Assembly: GCF_046299575.1 (NCBI RefSeq)
Contig: NZ_JBKBHX010000003.1
Location: 62,001-126,000, forward strand
From: Thermaurantimonas sp046299575
GTDB lineage: Bacteria > Bacteroidota > Bacteroidia > Flavobacteriales > Schleiferiaceae
Length of the DNA stretch: 64,000 nt
Reading direction: 5' to 3'
The notes under the pieces: model-generated
Database searches by the model: none
Seen by the model: the letters and a program-made list of their open reading frames with translations, nothing else
Told to the model about the DNA's origin: nothing
Position numbers and translations under genes: made by a program
Shown here: one piece after another, positions 52,546 to 61,755 of the stretch
How the letters are laid out: each line of letters begins with the position of its first letter
Position numbering within the stretch: position 1 is the stretch's first letter

Positions 52546-53362
52546 ATTCCAACGCATCACAGAGCAAGACTCGCCTTACCGACATCTGGAAAAAAGATCT
52601 ACCCGCGAACTGCTGGAAATCATCAATCGCGAAGACCAGACTGTGCCTCTGGCAGTGCATAAGGCTCTACCAGAAATTGAAGCTCTTGCAGAAGCAATTT
52701 ACCAAAAACTCGCTAACGGCGGTCGTCTTTTTTACATCGGTGCAGGTACAAGCGGAAGGCTCGGCATTGTAGATGCCAGCGAATGTCCTCCGACCTATGG
52801 AGTACCCCACGGCATGGTCATAGGCCTGATAGCCGGTGGCGATGGAGCCATACGAAAAGCCGTGGAATTTGCCGAAGACGACTACGAAGGCGCCTGGCGC
52901 GACTTGCAAGAACATGGAGTAAACGCGGCCGATATTGTAGTAGGAATAGCTGCCTCTGGCACTACTCCTTATGTGGTGGGAGGTCTCGACCACTGTCGCC
53001 GGGCAGGAATAGCTACGGGCTGCATCACTTGCAATCCCGGTGCGCCGGTGACTCAGTTTGCCGACTATCCGGTAGTAGTCGTCACAGGACCTGAAGTGGT
53101 TACCGGCAGCACGCGAATGAAAGCCGGCACAGCCCAAAAACTCGTACTCAATATGCTCACTACCACAGCCATGATCCGCTTGGGTCGGGTAGAAGACAAT
53201 AAAATGGTACGCATGCAGCTGGCTAACTACAAACTGATCGACCGCGCTGCCCGCATAGTTGCCGAAAAGGCCTCCATTTCTTACGATATAGCTCTTGATT
53301 TGGTACGCCGAACCGGTGATGTAAAATCTGCGTTAGCTTTGTATGAAAATCAGAAAAAATGA
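52538..53362 (+). CDS. murQ: N-acetylmuramic acid 6-phosphate etherase
   Basis: A 274-residue SIS-domain lyase that splits the lactyl ether of MurNAc 6-phosphate in cell-wall recycling. Signatures are LFYIGAGTSGRLGIVDASEC (sugar-phosphate loop with the catalytic Glu-containing region), PEVVTGSTRMKAGTAQKLVLN and the C-terminal KASISYDIALDLVRRTGDV. It is slightly shorter than the E. coli enzyme (298). It overlaps the methyltransferase gene by 8 bases. No MurNAc kinase or transporter is adjacent. Confidence 0.95.
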   Translation: MAEFQRITEQDSPYRHLEKRSTRELLEIINREDQTVPLAVHKALPEIEALAEAIYQKLANGGRLFYIGAGTSGRLGIVDASECPPTYGVPHGMVIGLIAGGDGAIRKAVEFAEDDYEGAWRDLQEHGVNAADIVVGIAASGTTPYVVGGLDHCRRAGIATGCITCNPGAPVTQFADYPVVVVTGPEVVTGSTRMKAGTAQKLVLNMLTTTAMIRLGRVEDNKMVRMQLANYKLIDRAARIVAEKASISYDIALDLVRRTGDVKSALALYENQKK

Positions 53363-53607
53363 AGTTTGAGTACAAACCTCGCCCTCATTCTGACAAAGAG
53401 TTACTGGCAAAAGGCGCTACCCTGATGTTTGGCTCTATGCCTTTCATCTTCAGTGGTCCGGTTTTGTTTTATTACATTGGTTTTCCGCTGCTCGACGAGG
53501 GCAAAGTGTGGGGCATCGTTCTATCGGCTGCCTTCAGCATTACAGCAATTGTGTTGTTTGTCTTAGGCTTGAGAAAAGTCCTTAAGGGATTTTTTTCAGC
53601 GAAATAA
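53359..53607 (+). CDS. DUF6095 family small membrane protein
   Basis: An 82-residue protein with two hydrophobic helices (about 28-45 and 52-72) and a basic end. It matches the DUF6095 family, small Flavobacteriia membrane proteins of unknown function often located after murQ. It overlaps murQ by 4 bases and closes the purL operon. Its conserved position suggests an envelope role, but nothing in the sequence defines it. Confidence 0.8.
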   Translation: MKFEYKPRPHSDKELLAKGATLMFGSMPFIFSGPVLFYYIGFPLLDEGKVWGIVLSAAFSITAIVLFVLGLRKVLKGFFSAK

Positions 53608-53793
53608 TTACACTTTATATCCAAATTTGACTGAAGCAATCCTTCACTGCCGGTTTATTGATTCATATTCCTTTCGATAACAAGGACTTTTAACAAAATC
53701 AGGTTGATATCCTTTGTCAAAACACTTTTTACAGCCAAACATACTCTGGCCGGATGCTCTCAGTGTATGTTTCGCATTTAGATTTGATCGAAT

Positions 53794-53826
53794 GAATTTT
53801 CGTAGTAAAGAATCATGCGAAAATTC
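53794..53826. repeat. Perfect 9-bp inverted repeat upstream of the aldolase gene
   Basis: GAATTTTCG and CGAAAATTC are separated by 15 bases, about 45 bases before the TAnnTTTG element at 53872. It could be an operator or a hairpin. The rest of the 291-base gap (53608-53898) shows no convincing gene. Confidence 0.5.
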
Positions 53827-53871
53827 TCTAAATGAAAAAGATATTCAACAAAGTGACATGTTAACTTTGTC

Positions 53872-53879
53872 GGCAACAG
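53872..53879 (+). promoter_or_regulatory. TAnnTTTG promoter element for the aldolase gene
   Basis: TAACTTTG lies 19 bases before the ATG at 53899. Confidence 0.6.
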
Positions 53880-53898
53880 AACACAAATACCAAAATGT

Positions 53899-54972
53899 AT
53901 GACCCACGCTGAAATCGTTTCGCTGCTCGGTGACCAGGCAGAATCGCTGCTAACGCATACCTGTACAACCATTCCCAAAGAACAACTCCACTTGCCGGGA
54001 CCTGACTTTGTAGATCGTATTTACGGCCCTAGCAATCGCAACATCCCCACACTGCGAAGCCTACATGCACTTTACAATCATGGACGTTTGGCCGGGACAG
54101 GTTACCTGAGTATATTACCAGTTGATCAAGGCATAGAGCACAGTGCTGGCGCATCCTTTGCAAAAAATCCCATTTATTTCGACCCAGAAAACATTGTAAG
54201 ACTGGCCATCGAAGGTGGCTGCAATGCTGTGGCCTCGACTTTCGGCGTTTTGGCTGCCACTGCCCGCAAGTATGCACACAAAATTCCATTTATCGTAAAA
54301 ATCAACCACAACGAACTTCTAACCTATCCGAATAAATTCGACCAAATAATGTTTGGCACCATCGAAGATGCTTGGAATATGGGAGCAGTAGCTGTGGGAG
54401 CCACTATCTACTTTGGCAGCGAAGAATCTAGCCGCCAGATCGTAGAGGTAGCTGAAGCATTTGCATATGCTCATGAACTCGGCATGGCAACCATCTTGTG
54501 GTGTTATACTCGAAACAGCGCTTTCAAACGCGACGGAAAAGATTACCACACCGCTGCTGACCTCACTGGTCAAGCAAACCACTTGGGTGTAACCATTCAA
54601 GCCGATATCGTAAAGCAAAAACTACCCACCCTCAATGGAGGATACAAAGCGCTCAACACTGGAGGATCATCTTACGGCAAGCTCGACGAGCGCATTTATA
54701 CTCACCTCACTACCGATCACCCCATCGACTTAACCCGCTATCAAGTAGCCAACAGCTATATGGGCCGTGCTGGTTTGATCAACTCTGGTGGCGAATCAAA
54801 AGGCGCCAGCGACTTGGCTGATGCCGTATTTACTGCAGTGGTGAATAAGCGTGCCGGTGGGCAGGGATTGATCTCCGGCCGCAAAGCCTTCCAGAAGCCT
54901 ATGAACGAAGGTGTTGCTCTGCTGCACGCCATTCAGGATGTTTATCTGGACGCTGAAATCACTGTGGCGTAA
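53899..54972 (+). CDS. fbaB: Class I fructose-bisphosphate aldolase (FbaB/DhnA type)
   Basis: A 357-residue TIM-barrel aldolase of the DhnA/FbaB type, close in length to E. coli FbaB (350). It interconverts fructose 1,6-bisphosphate with dihydroxyacetone phosphate and glyceraldehyde 3-phosphate through a Schiff-base lysine. Landmarks are LSILPVDQGIEHSAG, PFIVKINHNELL, GAVAVGATIYFGS, LWCYTRNSAFK and the C-terminal phosphate-binding INSGGESKGASD. I cannot say which Lys forms the Schiff base. Single gene with its own promoter and a terminator at 55032-55059. Confidence 0.9.
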   Translation: MTHAEIVSLLGDQAESLLTHTCTTIPKEQLHLPGPDFVDRIYGPSNRNIPTLRSLHALYNHGRLAGTGYLSILPVDQGIEHSAGASFAKNPIYFDPENIVRLAIEGGCNAVASTFGVLAATARKYAHKIPFIVKINHNELLTYPNKFDQIMFGTIEDAWNMGAVAVGATIYFGSEESSRQIVEVAEAFAYAHELGMATILWCYTRNSAFKRDGKDYHTAADLTGQANHLGVTIQADIVKQKLPTLNGGYKALNTGGSSYGKLDERIYTHLTTDHPIDLTRYQVANSYMGRAGLINSGGESKGASDLADAVFTAVVNKRAGGQGLISGRKAFQKPMNEGVALLHAIQDVYLDAEITVA

Positions 54973-55031
54973 GGTTCGTTGATAGTTTAAAATTCTTTCA
55001 AACGGTTTTTAAAAAACGAATCTTTAAAACA

Positions 55032-55059
55032 AAATCCCCGGTCGCGAAACCGGGGATTT
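55032..55059. terminator. Terminator between the converging aldolase and S46 peptidase genes
   Basis: A perfect 11-bp stem (aaatccccggt / accggggattt) with a 6-base loop sits 60 bases after the aldolase stop and 24 bases past the peptidase stop. A-rich and T-rich flanks allow both directions. Confidence 0.8.
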
Positions 55060-55082
55060 CCATTTTAATTTCTAAGAGTAAT

Positions 55083-57236
55083 TTATTTGCGAATTTCCAT
55101 CTCTTCGAGTAAGTGGCCTGCATTGGCAAACTTATCGATGATGAAAAGCACGTATCGGATATCGACATTAATGGTGCGCTGGAGCTTTTCGTCGAAGATT
55201 ACATCGCCTGCCATTGCTTCAATGTTTCCGTCGAAGGCACAGCCAATGAGTTCACCTTTTCCGTTGAGTACAGGCGAGCCAGAGTTACCTCCTGTAATGT
55301 CGTTATCAGTTAGGAAATTAACTGGCATAAAACCGGCCTTATCGGCATATTGACCAAAATCGCGCGCATTATAGAGATCGATGAGCCTTTTTGGCAAGTC
55401 AAACTCCTCGTCACCGGGCTTGTATTTGGCGATTTTACCCTTTAGAGTGGTGTAGTAGTTGCGAGCAGCATCGTTTCTCGGGTCGCGGGGCAAAGCTCTC
55501 ACAGTGCCGTAAGTGAGGCGGAGTGTGCTGTTTGCATCCGGATAGAAGGCCTTATTCGGATTAGCACGGCGGAATCCATCTACCATTAGTCTAAAAGCAC
55601 GGCGGTATTTCGCTTCGAGTTGTTTCTGCTCTGGCGTCTCTTCGCGGTATTTTTCGAAGAGGGCGGAAGAGATTTTATAAATCGGATCGGCTTCGATCAG
55701 CGCAATATCTCCGAGCTCTATAGCTGCCTTCAGGCGTTCGGCTGATGAAAACACACTTGCTTTCAGTGCATTAGATATATATGGATGGAAATTGCCACCT
55801 GTGCGCTTGCGCAGTTCTTCGATGTAGGGAGCTATGGGGTAGGGAGCCGACTTTGTGCTGTAGAGCGCAAGTTGTGCAGCCAGTACATCCTCTTCGAGCG
55901 GCATGTACATGTCGGCGTATTGTTCGTCGATGGTAGCGAAAATACGCTCCTTGAGCATATTACCTCGTTCAGCATCAGCCTTCAGCATTGCATCGATGGA
56001 ATTTTTGATGCGTACCGGGAATATGGACAACGACGCAGTACGGAAAATGGTCATCAAGTAGTTGTCGTGCCGGGCTTTTAAATTGGTAGCATCGTAATAG
56101 GCCTGAATATCTGCCATCACACTGCCATAGAGCTCTCGGTTTTCGGGTCTGTTAGCCCAGCGTTGAAAGTCGCGCTCTTGCTTTTGGCGCGTAGCCACAG
56201 TACGATGCTTAGTCAGAGCATCGATCATTCCTTGGCGGTTTTTCCAATAGTTGGCCACTTGAGAATATTTAGTGGCATACATCAGGCGTACGGCATCGTC
56301 CTTGTCCATGTATTTCTTCATCACGTCCATGCCGAGCTTTGACCCCTCAACCCAGGCCGGATAAGCATAAGAAACGTTTTGTTGAACGCCGGCCGAAGGC
56401 AACCAACGATTTGTGCGGCCAGGATAGCCAAGGATCATGGCAAAATCACCTTCTCTAATTCCGGCCAACGAAATTGGGAAGAAATGTTTGGGCTTAAAGG
56501 GTACATTTGCCTTACTATAGGCGGCAGGTTGATTGTCAGGCCCTGCATACACGCGGAAGAGTGAAAAATCGCCGGTATGGCGCGGCCACTCCCAGTTGTC
56601 GGTATCGCCACCAAATTTGCCTATGCTCTCGGGCGGTGTACCTACCAAGCGCACATCTGAATAGTCTTGATATACAAAGTAGTAATATTCATTGCCTTCG
56701 TAGAAGGAGCGCACCGAAACCACGTATTTGCCGCCTTCGCTGTTTTCGCGCTCGATTTTAGCAATCTCTTCACGGATGATGCGGTCGCGCTCCTCCTCAG
56801 TCATTGAGTTGTTTACCTTACTAAGGATACGCTGTGTTACATCGTCCATGCGGATAAAAAAGCGTACAAAGAGCGACTTCGGCTTCAGCTCCTGATCGCG
56901 GGTCTTAGCCCAGAAACCATCCCTAAGATAGTTGTTCTCTGGAGATGAAAGTTCGGCAATAGCGCCATAGCCGCAGTGGTGATTGGTGAGCAGCAATCCA
57001 TCGCGCGATATAAGTTCAGCCGTACATCCACCATTAAACTGAACTACAGCATCCTTTAAGCTCGAATTATTGATTGAATAAATTTCTTCAGCCGTAAGTT
57101 GAAGGCCGAGCTTTTGCATATCTCTGTAATTGAGTCGGGCGATGTGCATCAAAAACCACATTCCCTCATTAGCCCGGGCTACCGGAGGTATCAGTAGAAA
57201 GAGGGCAAGGCTTAAGCCAATTAGACTTTTTTTCAT
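55083..57236 (-). CDS. S46 family dipeptidyl-peptidase (DPP7/DPP11 type)
   Basis: A 717-residue secreted serine peptidase of a normal S46 length, with a signal peptide ending in ARA. The chymotrypsin-like triad region includes LLLTNHHCGYG (His87) and GGNSGSPVL (catalytic Ser). These enzymes take dipeptides from peptide N-termini in the periplasm of amino-acid-fermenting or peptide-using Bacteroidota. Eighteen residues after the Ser the sequence reads FDGN, with Gly at the position where DPP11 has Arg, which favours DPP7-like specificity for hydrophobic P1 residues (inference). A promoter-like TATTTTCG lies 30 bases before the ATG. Confidence 0.92.
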   Translation of the reverse strand: MKKSLIGLSLALFLLIPPVARANEGMWFLMHIARLNYRDMQKLGLQLTAEEIYSINNSSLKDAVVQFNGGCTAELISRDGLLLTNHHCGYGAIAELSSPENNYLRDGFWAKTRDQELKPKSLFVRFFIRMDDVTQRILSKVNNSMTEEERDRIIREEIAKIERENSEGGKYVVSVRSFYEGNEYYYFVYQDYSDVRLVGTPPESIGKFGGDTDNWEWPRHTGDFSLFRVYAGPDNQPAAYSKANVPFKPKHFFPISLAGIREGDFAMILGYPGRTNRWLPSAGVQQNVSYAYPAWVEGSKLGMDVMKKYMDKDDAVRLMYATKYSQVANYWKNRQGMIDALTKHRTVATRQKQERDFQRWANRPENRELYGSVMADIQAYYDATNLKARHDNYLMTIFRTASLSIFPVRIKNSIDAMLKADAERGNMLKERIFATIDEQYADMYMPLEEDVLAAQLALYSTKSAPYPIAPYIEELRKRTGGNFHPYISNALKASVFSSAERLKAAIELGDIALIEADPIYKISSALFEKYREETPEQKQLEAKYRRAFRLMVDGFRRANPNKAFYPDANSTLRLTYGTVRALPRDPRNDAARNYYTTLKGKIAKYKPGDEEFDLPKRLIDLYNARDFGQYADKAGFMPVNFLTDNDITGGNSGSPVLNGKGELIGCAFDGNIEAMAGDVIFDEKLQRTINVDIRYVLFIIDKFANAGHLLEEMEIRK

Positions 57237-57265
57237 CAGATTAAAAATTTAGATCGTTTAATGGG

Positions 57266-57273
57266 CGAAAATA
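57266..57273 (-). promoter_or_regulatory. Possible promoter element for the S46 peptidase gene
   Basis: The minus strand reads TATTTTCG, one base off TAnnTTTG, 30 bases before the ATG. Confidence 0.35.
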
Positions 57274-57381
57274 ATACGAGCCCGAATGTATTTACGCACG
57301 ATAGATATATTCTCTATACGAGAATGCGCATGATGAATACTTTTGAAAATGTCATGGATAAGTGTTCTAATCCTACAAACT

Positions 57382-59301
57382 TTATCTAATTTTAAAAAGC
57401 GTAAACGATTTGGGCGGCAAAATCAGCGACTGCCCCTTTTCATTTTCGCCTGACCATTCCACAAGATCGCCAAATACGTATTTTAATTCTGCGAATTCAA
57501 AAAATTCAGTAGGGATAAAAGACATCGGTTTGTTGTTTACGTTTGAAACAATGAGAAATGTGTTTTTGGCATCTGACTTTGTATAAAAATAAATTCCGTT
57601 ACGAGGTATAAACTGCGTAAACTTGCCTGAAGCCAGTGCCGAATGCTCTTTGCGCAAGCGAATAAGTGTATTTATGAAGTTAAAGGCCTCATTTTCATCT
57701 GGAGTTCGGCCTTCGGCTGTAAACTTGTTAACCTTATCATCAGGCCATCCGCCGGGAAAATCCTGTCGTATCAAGCCATGACCATCGGTATGTGCCATCA
57801 AAATTTCAGTGCCGTAATAGATACACGGAATGCCTCTTAACGTAAGTAACCATCCCAGTGCGATTTTAAGCTTTTTCAAATCTTTGCCTAAAACCCCATA
57901 AATGCGCGATACATCGTGATTATCGAGAAAGGTGACAAGCTTTTCGGGAGATTTATACAAGTAATCTGAAGCTAGGATGTAATATAGCTTATTCACACCT
58001 TCGGCCCAGCCCGGCTCGCGATTAAGAGCCTCCTGAATGGCAAAGTGGAGCTGAAAATCAGTAATACCATCGAGATGCGTATTCGCCAGCCGGCGCTGAG
58101 GAAGGTCAGTATCAAAAAAGAGTTGCGGTGGCACGGTATGCTCCCAAATTTCTGCTACGATATACAGGTCGGGATAGTCTTTCTTTACTGCCTCGATCCA
58201 GCTCGACATAAAATCCTGATCGCAATAAGCATATGTGTCAATGCGAATGCCGTTCAGCTTAGCAATCTCTATCCAATAAAGCGTATTTTGAATTAAGTAG
58301 CGCGACAGATGTGGATTCTTCTGATTTAAGTCTGGCATATGCGTATCAAACCACCCTTCCGTCATCACTTTGTAATCCAGCTCAGAACGGTAAGGGTCCA
58401 TTAAGGTGGTGGCTCTATAGTTCGTGCGCGTAAAGGTTGGCCACCAATGATACCAGTTTGAGTCAGGAATGTCGGTATACAAATAATTTTTATCACCAAA
58501 ATGATTAAATACCATGTCTTTAATGAGCTTAATGCCATTTTGCTGAAGGCTGGTGCTTAGCTTGATGTATTCTTCAAGAGATCCCATTCGTGGGTCTATT
58601 TTATATAAGTCGGTAATCGCATACCCGTGATAGCTTTCGTATGGCTGATTGTTTTCCAAAACGGGCGATATCCACAATGCTGAAACTCCTAATTCTTTAA
58701 AATATTCGATCTTAGACGCAATTCCAGCAATATCGCCTCCGTGCCGTTCGTAGGGCTCATTTCGGTTAGTGTTCGATTGGAAAAAGCCCTTTTGAATATC
58801 ATTAGCCCTATTTCCATTGACAAAACGGTCAGGAGTGATGAGATAAATGACATCCGACGTTGTGATGGTCTGAAAATTCTTATGCGTTTTGGGGTAAATA
58901 GGAATAGAAACAATTTGAGATTTTTTATTTGCCTTAATATTTAATTTAATAACTTGACTAACAGGATTCTGAGGTATTTCTAGAGTTACAAATAAATATT
59001 TTGGATTTTTAGCCGGTGAGAAGTTTTTAATCGTAGCATAACCGGAAACAAGCTCAACAGTTGCATTTTTAAAATCTTTACCCTTCACTAAAAACTCTAC
59101 CGTATTCCAATACATACCACTCCACCACTGGGGTGGGTCGATGCGCTCTACCAATTGTGAAGAGTTTTTTTGTGCAACTAGTATCCCTGTATTTAATACA
59201 CTGAAAAAGAGCAGCACCTGAAAATATCTCAATAATTTTACATTGAAATCACCTGTATTTAACAGTCGGTCGTTAAAACCTGATAAAAATCGTGTTTTCA
59301 T
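57382..59301 (-). CDS. Secreted GH13 enzyme, neopullulanase/cyclomaltodextrinase-like
   Basis: A 639-residue protein. The signal peptide is internal to a slightly long N-terminus (hydrophobic YFQVLLFFSVLNTGILVAQ at about 26-44). Then comes an Ig-like N-terminal domain of the cyclomaltodextrinase kind (PPQWWSGMYWNTVEFLVKG), the GH13 barrel and a C-terminal beta domain. GH13 regions: DMVFNH, GIRIDTYAY (nucleophile Asp), IVAEIWEH (acid Glu), FLDNHDVSR. It resembles SusA-type neopullulanases of Bacteroidetes that degrade maltodextrin in the periplasm. No SusC/SusD genes are adjacent. Divergent from the carbohydrate-binding cargo gene at 59365. Confidence 0.9.
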   Translation of the reverse strand: MKTRFLSGFNDRLLNTGDFNVKLLRYFQVLLFFSVLNTGILVAQKNSSQLVERIDPPQWWSGMYWNTVEFLVKGKDFKNATVELVSGYATIKNFSPAKNPKYLFVTLEIPQNPVSQVIKLNIKANKKSQIVSIPIYPKTHKNFQTITTSDVIYLITPDRFVNGNRANDIQKGFFQSNTNRNEPYERHGGDIAGIASKIEYFKELGVSALWISPVLENNQPYESYHGYAITDLYKIDPRMGSLEEYIKLSTSLQQNGIKLIKDMVFNHFGDKNYLYTDIPDSNWYHWWPTFTRTNYRATTLMDPYRSELDYKVMTEGWFDTHMPDLNQKNPHLSRYLIQNTLYWIEIAKLNGIRIDTYAYCDQDFMSSWIEAVKKDYPDLYIVAEIWEHTVPPQLFFDTDLPQRRLANTHLDGITDFQLHFAIQEALNREPGWAEGVNKLYYILASDYLYKSPEKLVTFLDNHDVSRIYGVLGKDLKKLKIALGWLLTLRGIPCIYYGTEILMAHTDGHGLIRQDFPGGWPDDKVNKFTAEGRTPDENEAFNFINTLIRLRKEHSALASGKFTQFIPRNGIYFYTKSDAKNTFLIVSNVNNKPMSFIPTEFFEFAELKYVFGDLVEWSGENEKGQSLILPPKSFTLFKIR

Positions 59302-59316
59302 TTTTTAATTTTTGAG

Positions 59317-59324
59317 TACATTCG
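59317..59324 (+). promoter_or_regulatory. Possible promoter element for the T9SS cargo gene
   Basis: TACATTCG, one base off TAnnTTTG, about 40 bases before the ATG at 59365. It lies in the 63-base divergent gap with the GH13 gene. Confidence 0.35.
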
Positions 59325-59364
59325 CGGTAAATGTAAAAAGTACACTAACTAAAATTTACAAAAG

Positions 59365-60687
59365 ATGAAAAAAATCTACCTTTTTCTCTGCGCAATGCTT
59401 ACTGGAGGTATGCTTATGGCGCAAACAACATTTCCCGTCACCTTTCAGGTTGACATGGCCACTCAGACCGTAAGCGCTAATGGAGTACACATTGCAGGTA
59501 ACTTTCAACAGGCTGCAGGTTTTCCATCAAACTGGTCGCCCAACTCTACTCAAATGACCAAAGTGGGAAACACCACCGTATACGCTATCACTGTAAACCT
59601 ACCCGCAGGATCGTATGAGTACAAGTTCATCAATGGCAACGCCTGGGGCAGCGACGAAAGTGTGCCCGCAGCCTGTGCTGTAAACGGAAACAGAGGGGTA
59701 ACCGTATCAGGGCCAACAACAATTCCGGTTGTGTGTTTTGGAATGTGTACCGCCTGCCCTACCGGTCCGATACCGAAGTACAACGTAACCTTCCAAGTTG
59801 ACCTTCAAAACTTCTGCGGAACTTTCGATTCTGTGACCATAGCTGGTACTTTGGCTAACTGGGGTGCCGGAGTTAAAATGAATGCATCACCTACCAATCC
59901 AAAGCTTTACACTGTTACTTTAAATGTTGACAGTGGTTCACACGAATACAAATTCCGAACTCACTCCGGAGGTAACACCAACTGGGAAGGGCTTCCAAAT
60001 AGACAAATCACTATTACAAGCAACCAGACCGTCCCGGTAGTATGCTTTAATCAGACCACACCTTGTACTCCTAAGCCTGCTGATGGACCTGTGACCTTCC
60101 GCGTTGATTTGAGCAATGGTCCAGTGCCAGCTGACACGGTATTCCTGATTGGTGATTTTACCACACCAGCATGGCAAGCAGGCCGCGTGCCTCTGACTCC
60201 GATCGGAAACGGAGTTTACCAAGTTACCATTCCTAACCTCTGTCCAGCTATTCTCTACTTTAAGTTTGTGAACGGCGATGTATCAAACACTGCTAATGAA
60301 GAATCCTTCCCCGATCCTAATGACAGAAACTGTGTAGAACCTAATGGCTTGGGTGGATTTAACCGCAAGTATGTTCGCACTGGCAACAACGATGTGGCTC
60401 AGTACAAGTGGAATAGCTGTCAGACTCTGAATATCAGTGTAGATGAATTTACTACTCAGTCTTTTGCAATATTCCCCAATCCATCAAACGACGTAATGAC
60501 TGTTCGCCTAGGTGAAAAGTCTTACACACTTCGCCTTACTGACATCAGCGGTCGCCTGATCAACGAATGGAATAGAGCCACAGGCGACTTCAACATCTAC
60601 AAAAACAACCTTGCCGCTGGGGTGTACATGCTGCAAATCATTGACGCAACCGGTAAGTCAATTACACAAAAGATTTCTTTCAGATAA
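59365..60687 (+). CDS. T9SS-secreted protein with three CBM20/48-like domains and type A sorting domain
   Basis: A 440-residue protein. A signal peptide ending in GMLMAQ is followed by three related beta-sandwich units, beginning VTFQVDMATQTVSANGVHIAG (about 24-130), VTFQVDLQNFCGTFDSVTIAG (about 139-230) and VTFRVDLSNGPVPADTVFLIG (about 245-350). Each has the NW or W-containing strand and YEYKF/YFKF motif of starch-binding-like folds. The last ~75 residues are a type A sorting domain (FAIFPNPSNDVMTVRLG, then GVYMLQIID and QKISFR) for type IX secretion and surface attachment. It has no catalytic domain, so it may bind alpha-glucans for the divergent GH13 enzyme (inference). Terminator at 60706-60735. 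Confidence 0.85.
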   Translation: MKKIYLFLCAMLTGGMLMAQTTFPVTFQVDMATQTVSANGVHIAGNFQQAAGFPSNWSPNSTQMTKVGNTTVYAITVNLPAGSYEYKFINGNAWGSDESVPAACAVNGNRGVTVSGPTTIPVVCFGMCTACPTGPIPKYNVTFQVDLQNFCGTFDSVTIAGTLANWGAGVKMNASPTNPKLYTVTLNVDSGSHEYKFRTHSGGNTNWEGLPNRQITITSNQTVPVVCFNQTTPCTPKPADGPVTFRVDLSNGPVPADTVFLIGDFTTPAWQAGRVPLTPIGNGVYQVTIPNLCPAILYFKFVNGDVSNTANEESFPDPNDRNCVEPNGLGGFNRKYVRTGNNDVAQYKWNSCQTLNISVDEFTTQSFAIFPNPSNDVMTVRLGEKSYTLRLTDISGRLINEWNRATGDFNIYKNNLAAGVYMLQIIDATGKSITQKISFR

Positions 60688-60705
60688 TTTCTGGAAATCA
60701 AAAAG

Positions 60706-60735
60706 AAAGCCACCTCAAGTGGGGTGGCTTTTTTT
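60706..60735 (+). terminator. Terminator of the T9SS cargo gene
   Basis: A 9-bp stem (aaagccacc / ggtggcttt) is followed by seven T's, about 20 bases after the stop. The remaining gap to 60962 is AT-rich and shows no gene. Confidence 0.9.
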
Positions 60736-60962
60736 ATTTGTTGTTAAAATTTTTAAACCAAAGGAACTTTTATTGCCACATAATTCCATCATTAAGAAAA
60801 TGAAATCAAAAAAACCTTCGAAAAACTATTTTGATTAATTGTGACAGCCAGATAAACTGTAAATTGAATCCTTAGATAATGCATGAAGGAAAAAAAGCAC
60901 TATCAATCAACAAATAATTCTATTGTTAATCCAAAAAGAATCCTGAATTTATTTAATAATAA

Positions 60963-61733
60963 CTACCCGAGTAAAGAGTTTAACAAAGCAGCAATTCGAA
61001 CACCAGCTTGCATGAGGCGCTGTTCATAAAGATCACGCATTTTGTAGTGATATTGATACCCAAGCGATTTATCCCGGTCGAAGGCATAAATTTCTTCTCT
61101 AGGTTGCATCGACTCATAGGCCCATGCTCTGGGATCGGTAGAAATCCATTGGTGAGCCTGATGACGGTACTTGCGATAGATGGCTTCTGTGTATTCAGTG
61201 TAAGAAAGTTGATAAGAGTCGATCATGTCGCTATCCCAAACTCTGTGGAGATTGGAATTCTGACCAAACCAGCGCACACGTACGTCGTTGCCACCGCGGT
61301 CGTCGCCTCTACCCACATGTAGCGGCTGATGGATATCGCCCACCAGATGCACCAGCATCATCAGCGCATCGCGACGGGCAGAGTCTGATTGCGTCAGGTC
61401 TTTTAGAACTTTACCTAGCCGATCGATGGCTTCAATTACATCGCCTTTCGGATTTTTCTCCGTTTGTTCGTAGGTTTGTCCATCAGGTATTGTCACCCAG
61501 TGCCAGTCGTGCGTGTGATTGTAGCGCGGATCACTTTTTATTTCATCCATCCAGGTACTGACAATGGCAAGCGACTGGTTGCCGATTAGCTTTTGAATGT
61601 TTTTTCGAGCTTTATGAGTCAAATATTTTTCAGCAATCTCACCAGTTATGCGATGTCCGGTTTGGCCCCAAGAGAAAGCTTTTGATGAAAAGAAAAACAA
61701 GACAATACTTAAAAATAAAACAGACCTTTTCAT
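60963..61733 (-). CDS. S1/P1 nuclease family protein, secreted
   Basis: A 256-residue protein with a signal peptide (1-21, ending in KAFS). Cleavage exposes Trp22 as N-terminal residue, which in this family co-ordinates zinc through its main chain. The other zinc ligands are in WGQTGHRITGEIA, RYNHTHDWHWV, LVHLVGDIHQPLHVG and GGNDVRVRW, followed by NLHRVWDSDMID. Members cut single-stranded DNA and RNA and release 3' phosphates; a nutrient-scavenging role is likely. The ATG at 61733 is preferred to a TTG nine bases upstream. Confidence 0.93.
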   Translation of the reverse strand: MKRSVLFLSIVLFFFSSKAFSWGQTGHRITGEIAEKYLTHKARKNIQKLIGNQSLAIVSTWMDEIKSDPRYNHTHDWHWVTIPDGQTYEQTEKNPKGDVIEAIDRLGKVLKDLTQSDSARRDALMMLVHLVGDIHQPLHVGRGDDRGGNDVRVRWFGQNSNLHRVWDSDMIDSYQLSYTEYTEAIYRKYRHQAHQWISTDPRAWAYESMQPREEIYAFDRDKSLGYQYHYKMRDLYEQRLMQAGVRIAALLNSLLG

Positions 61734-61755
61734 AGAGTACAAGTGTGATGCAGGG

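Noticed and set aside
53714..53902. Possible 62-codon gene before fbaB
   Set aside because: It starts with TTG, has no recognisable motif, spans the fbaB promoter element and overlaps the fbaB start; it is most likely chance.
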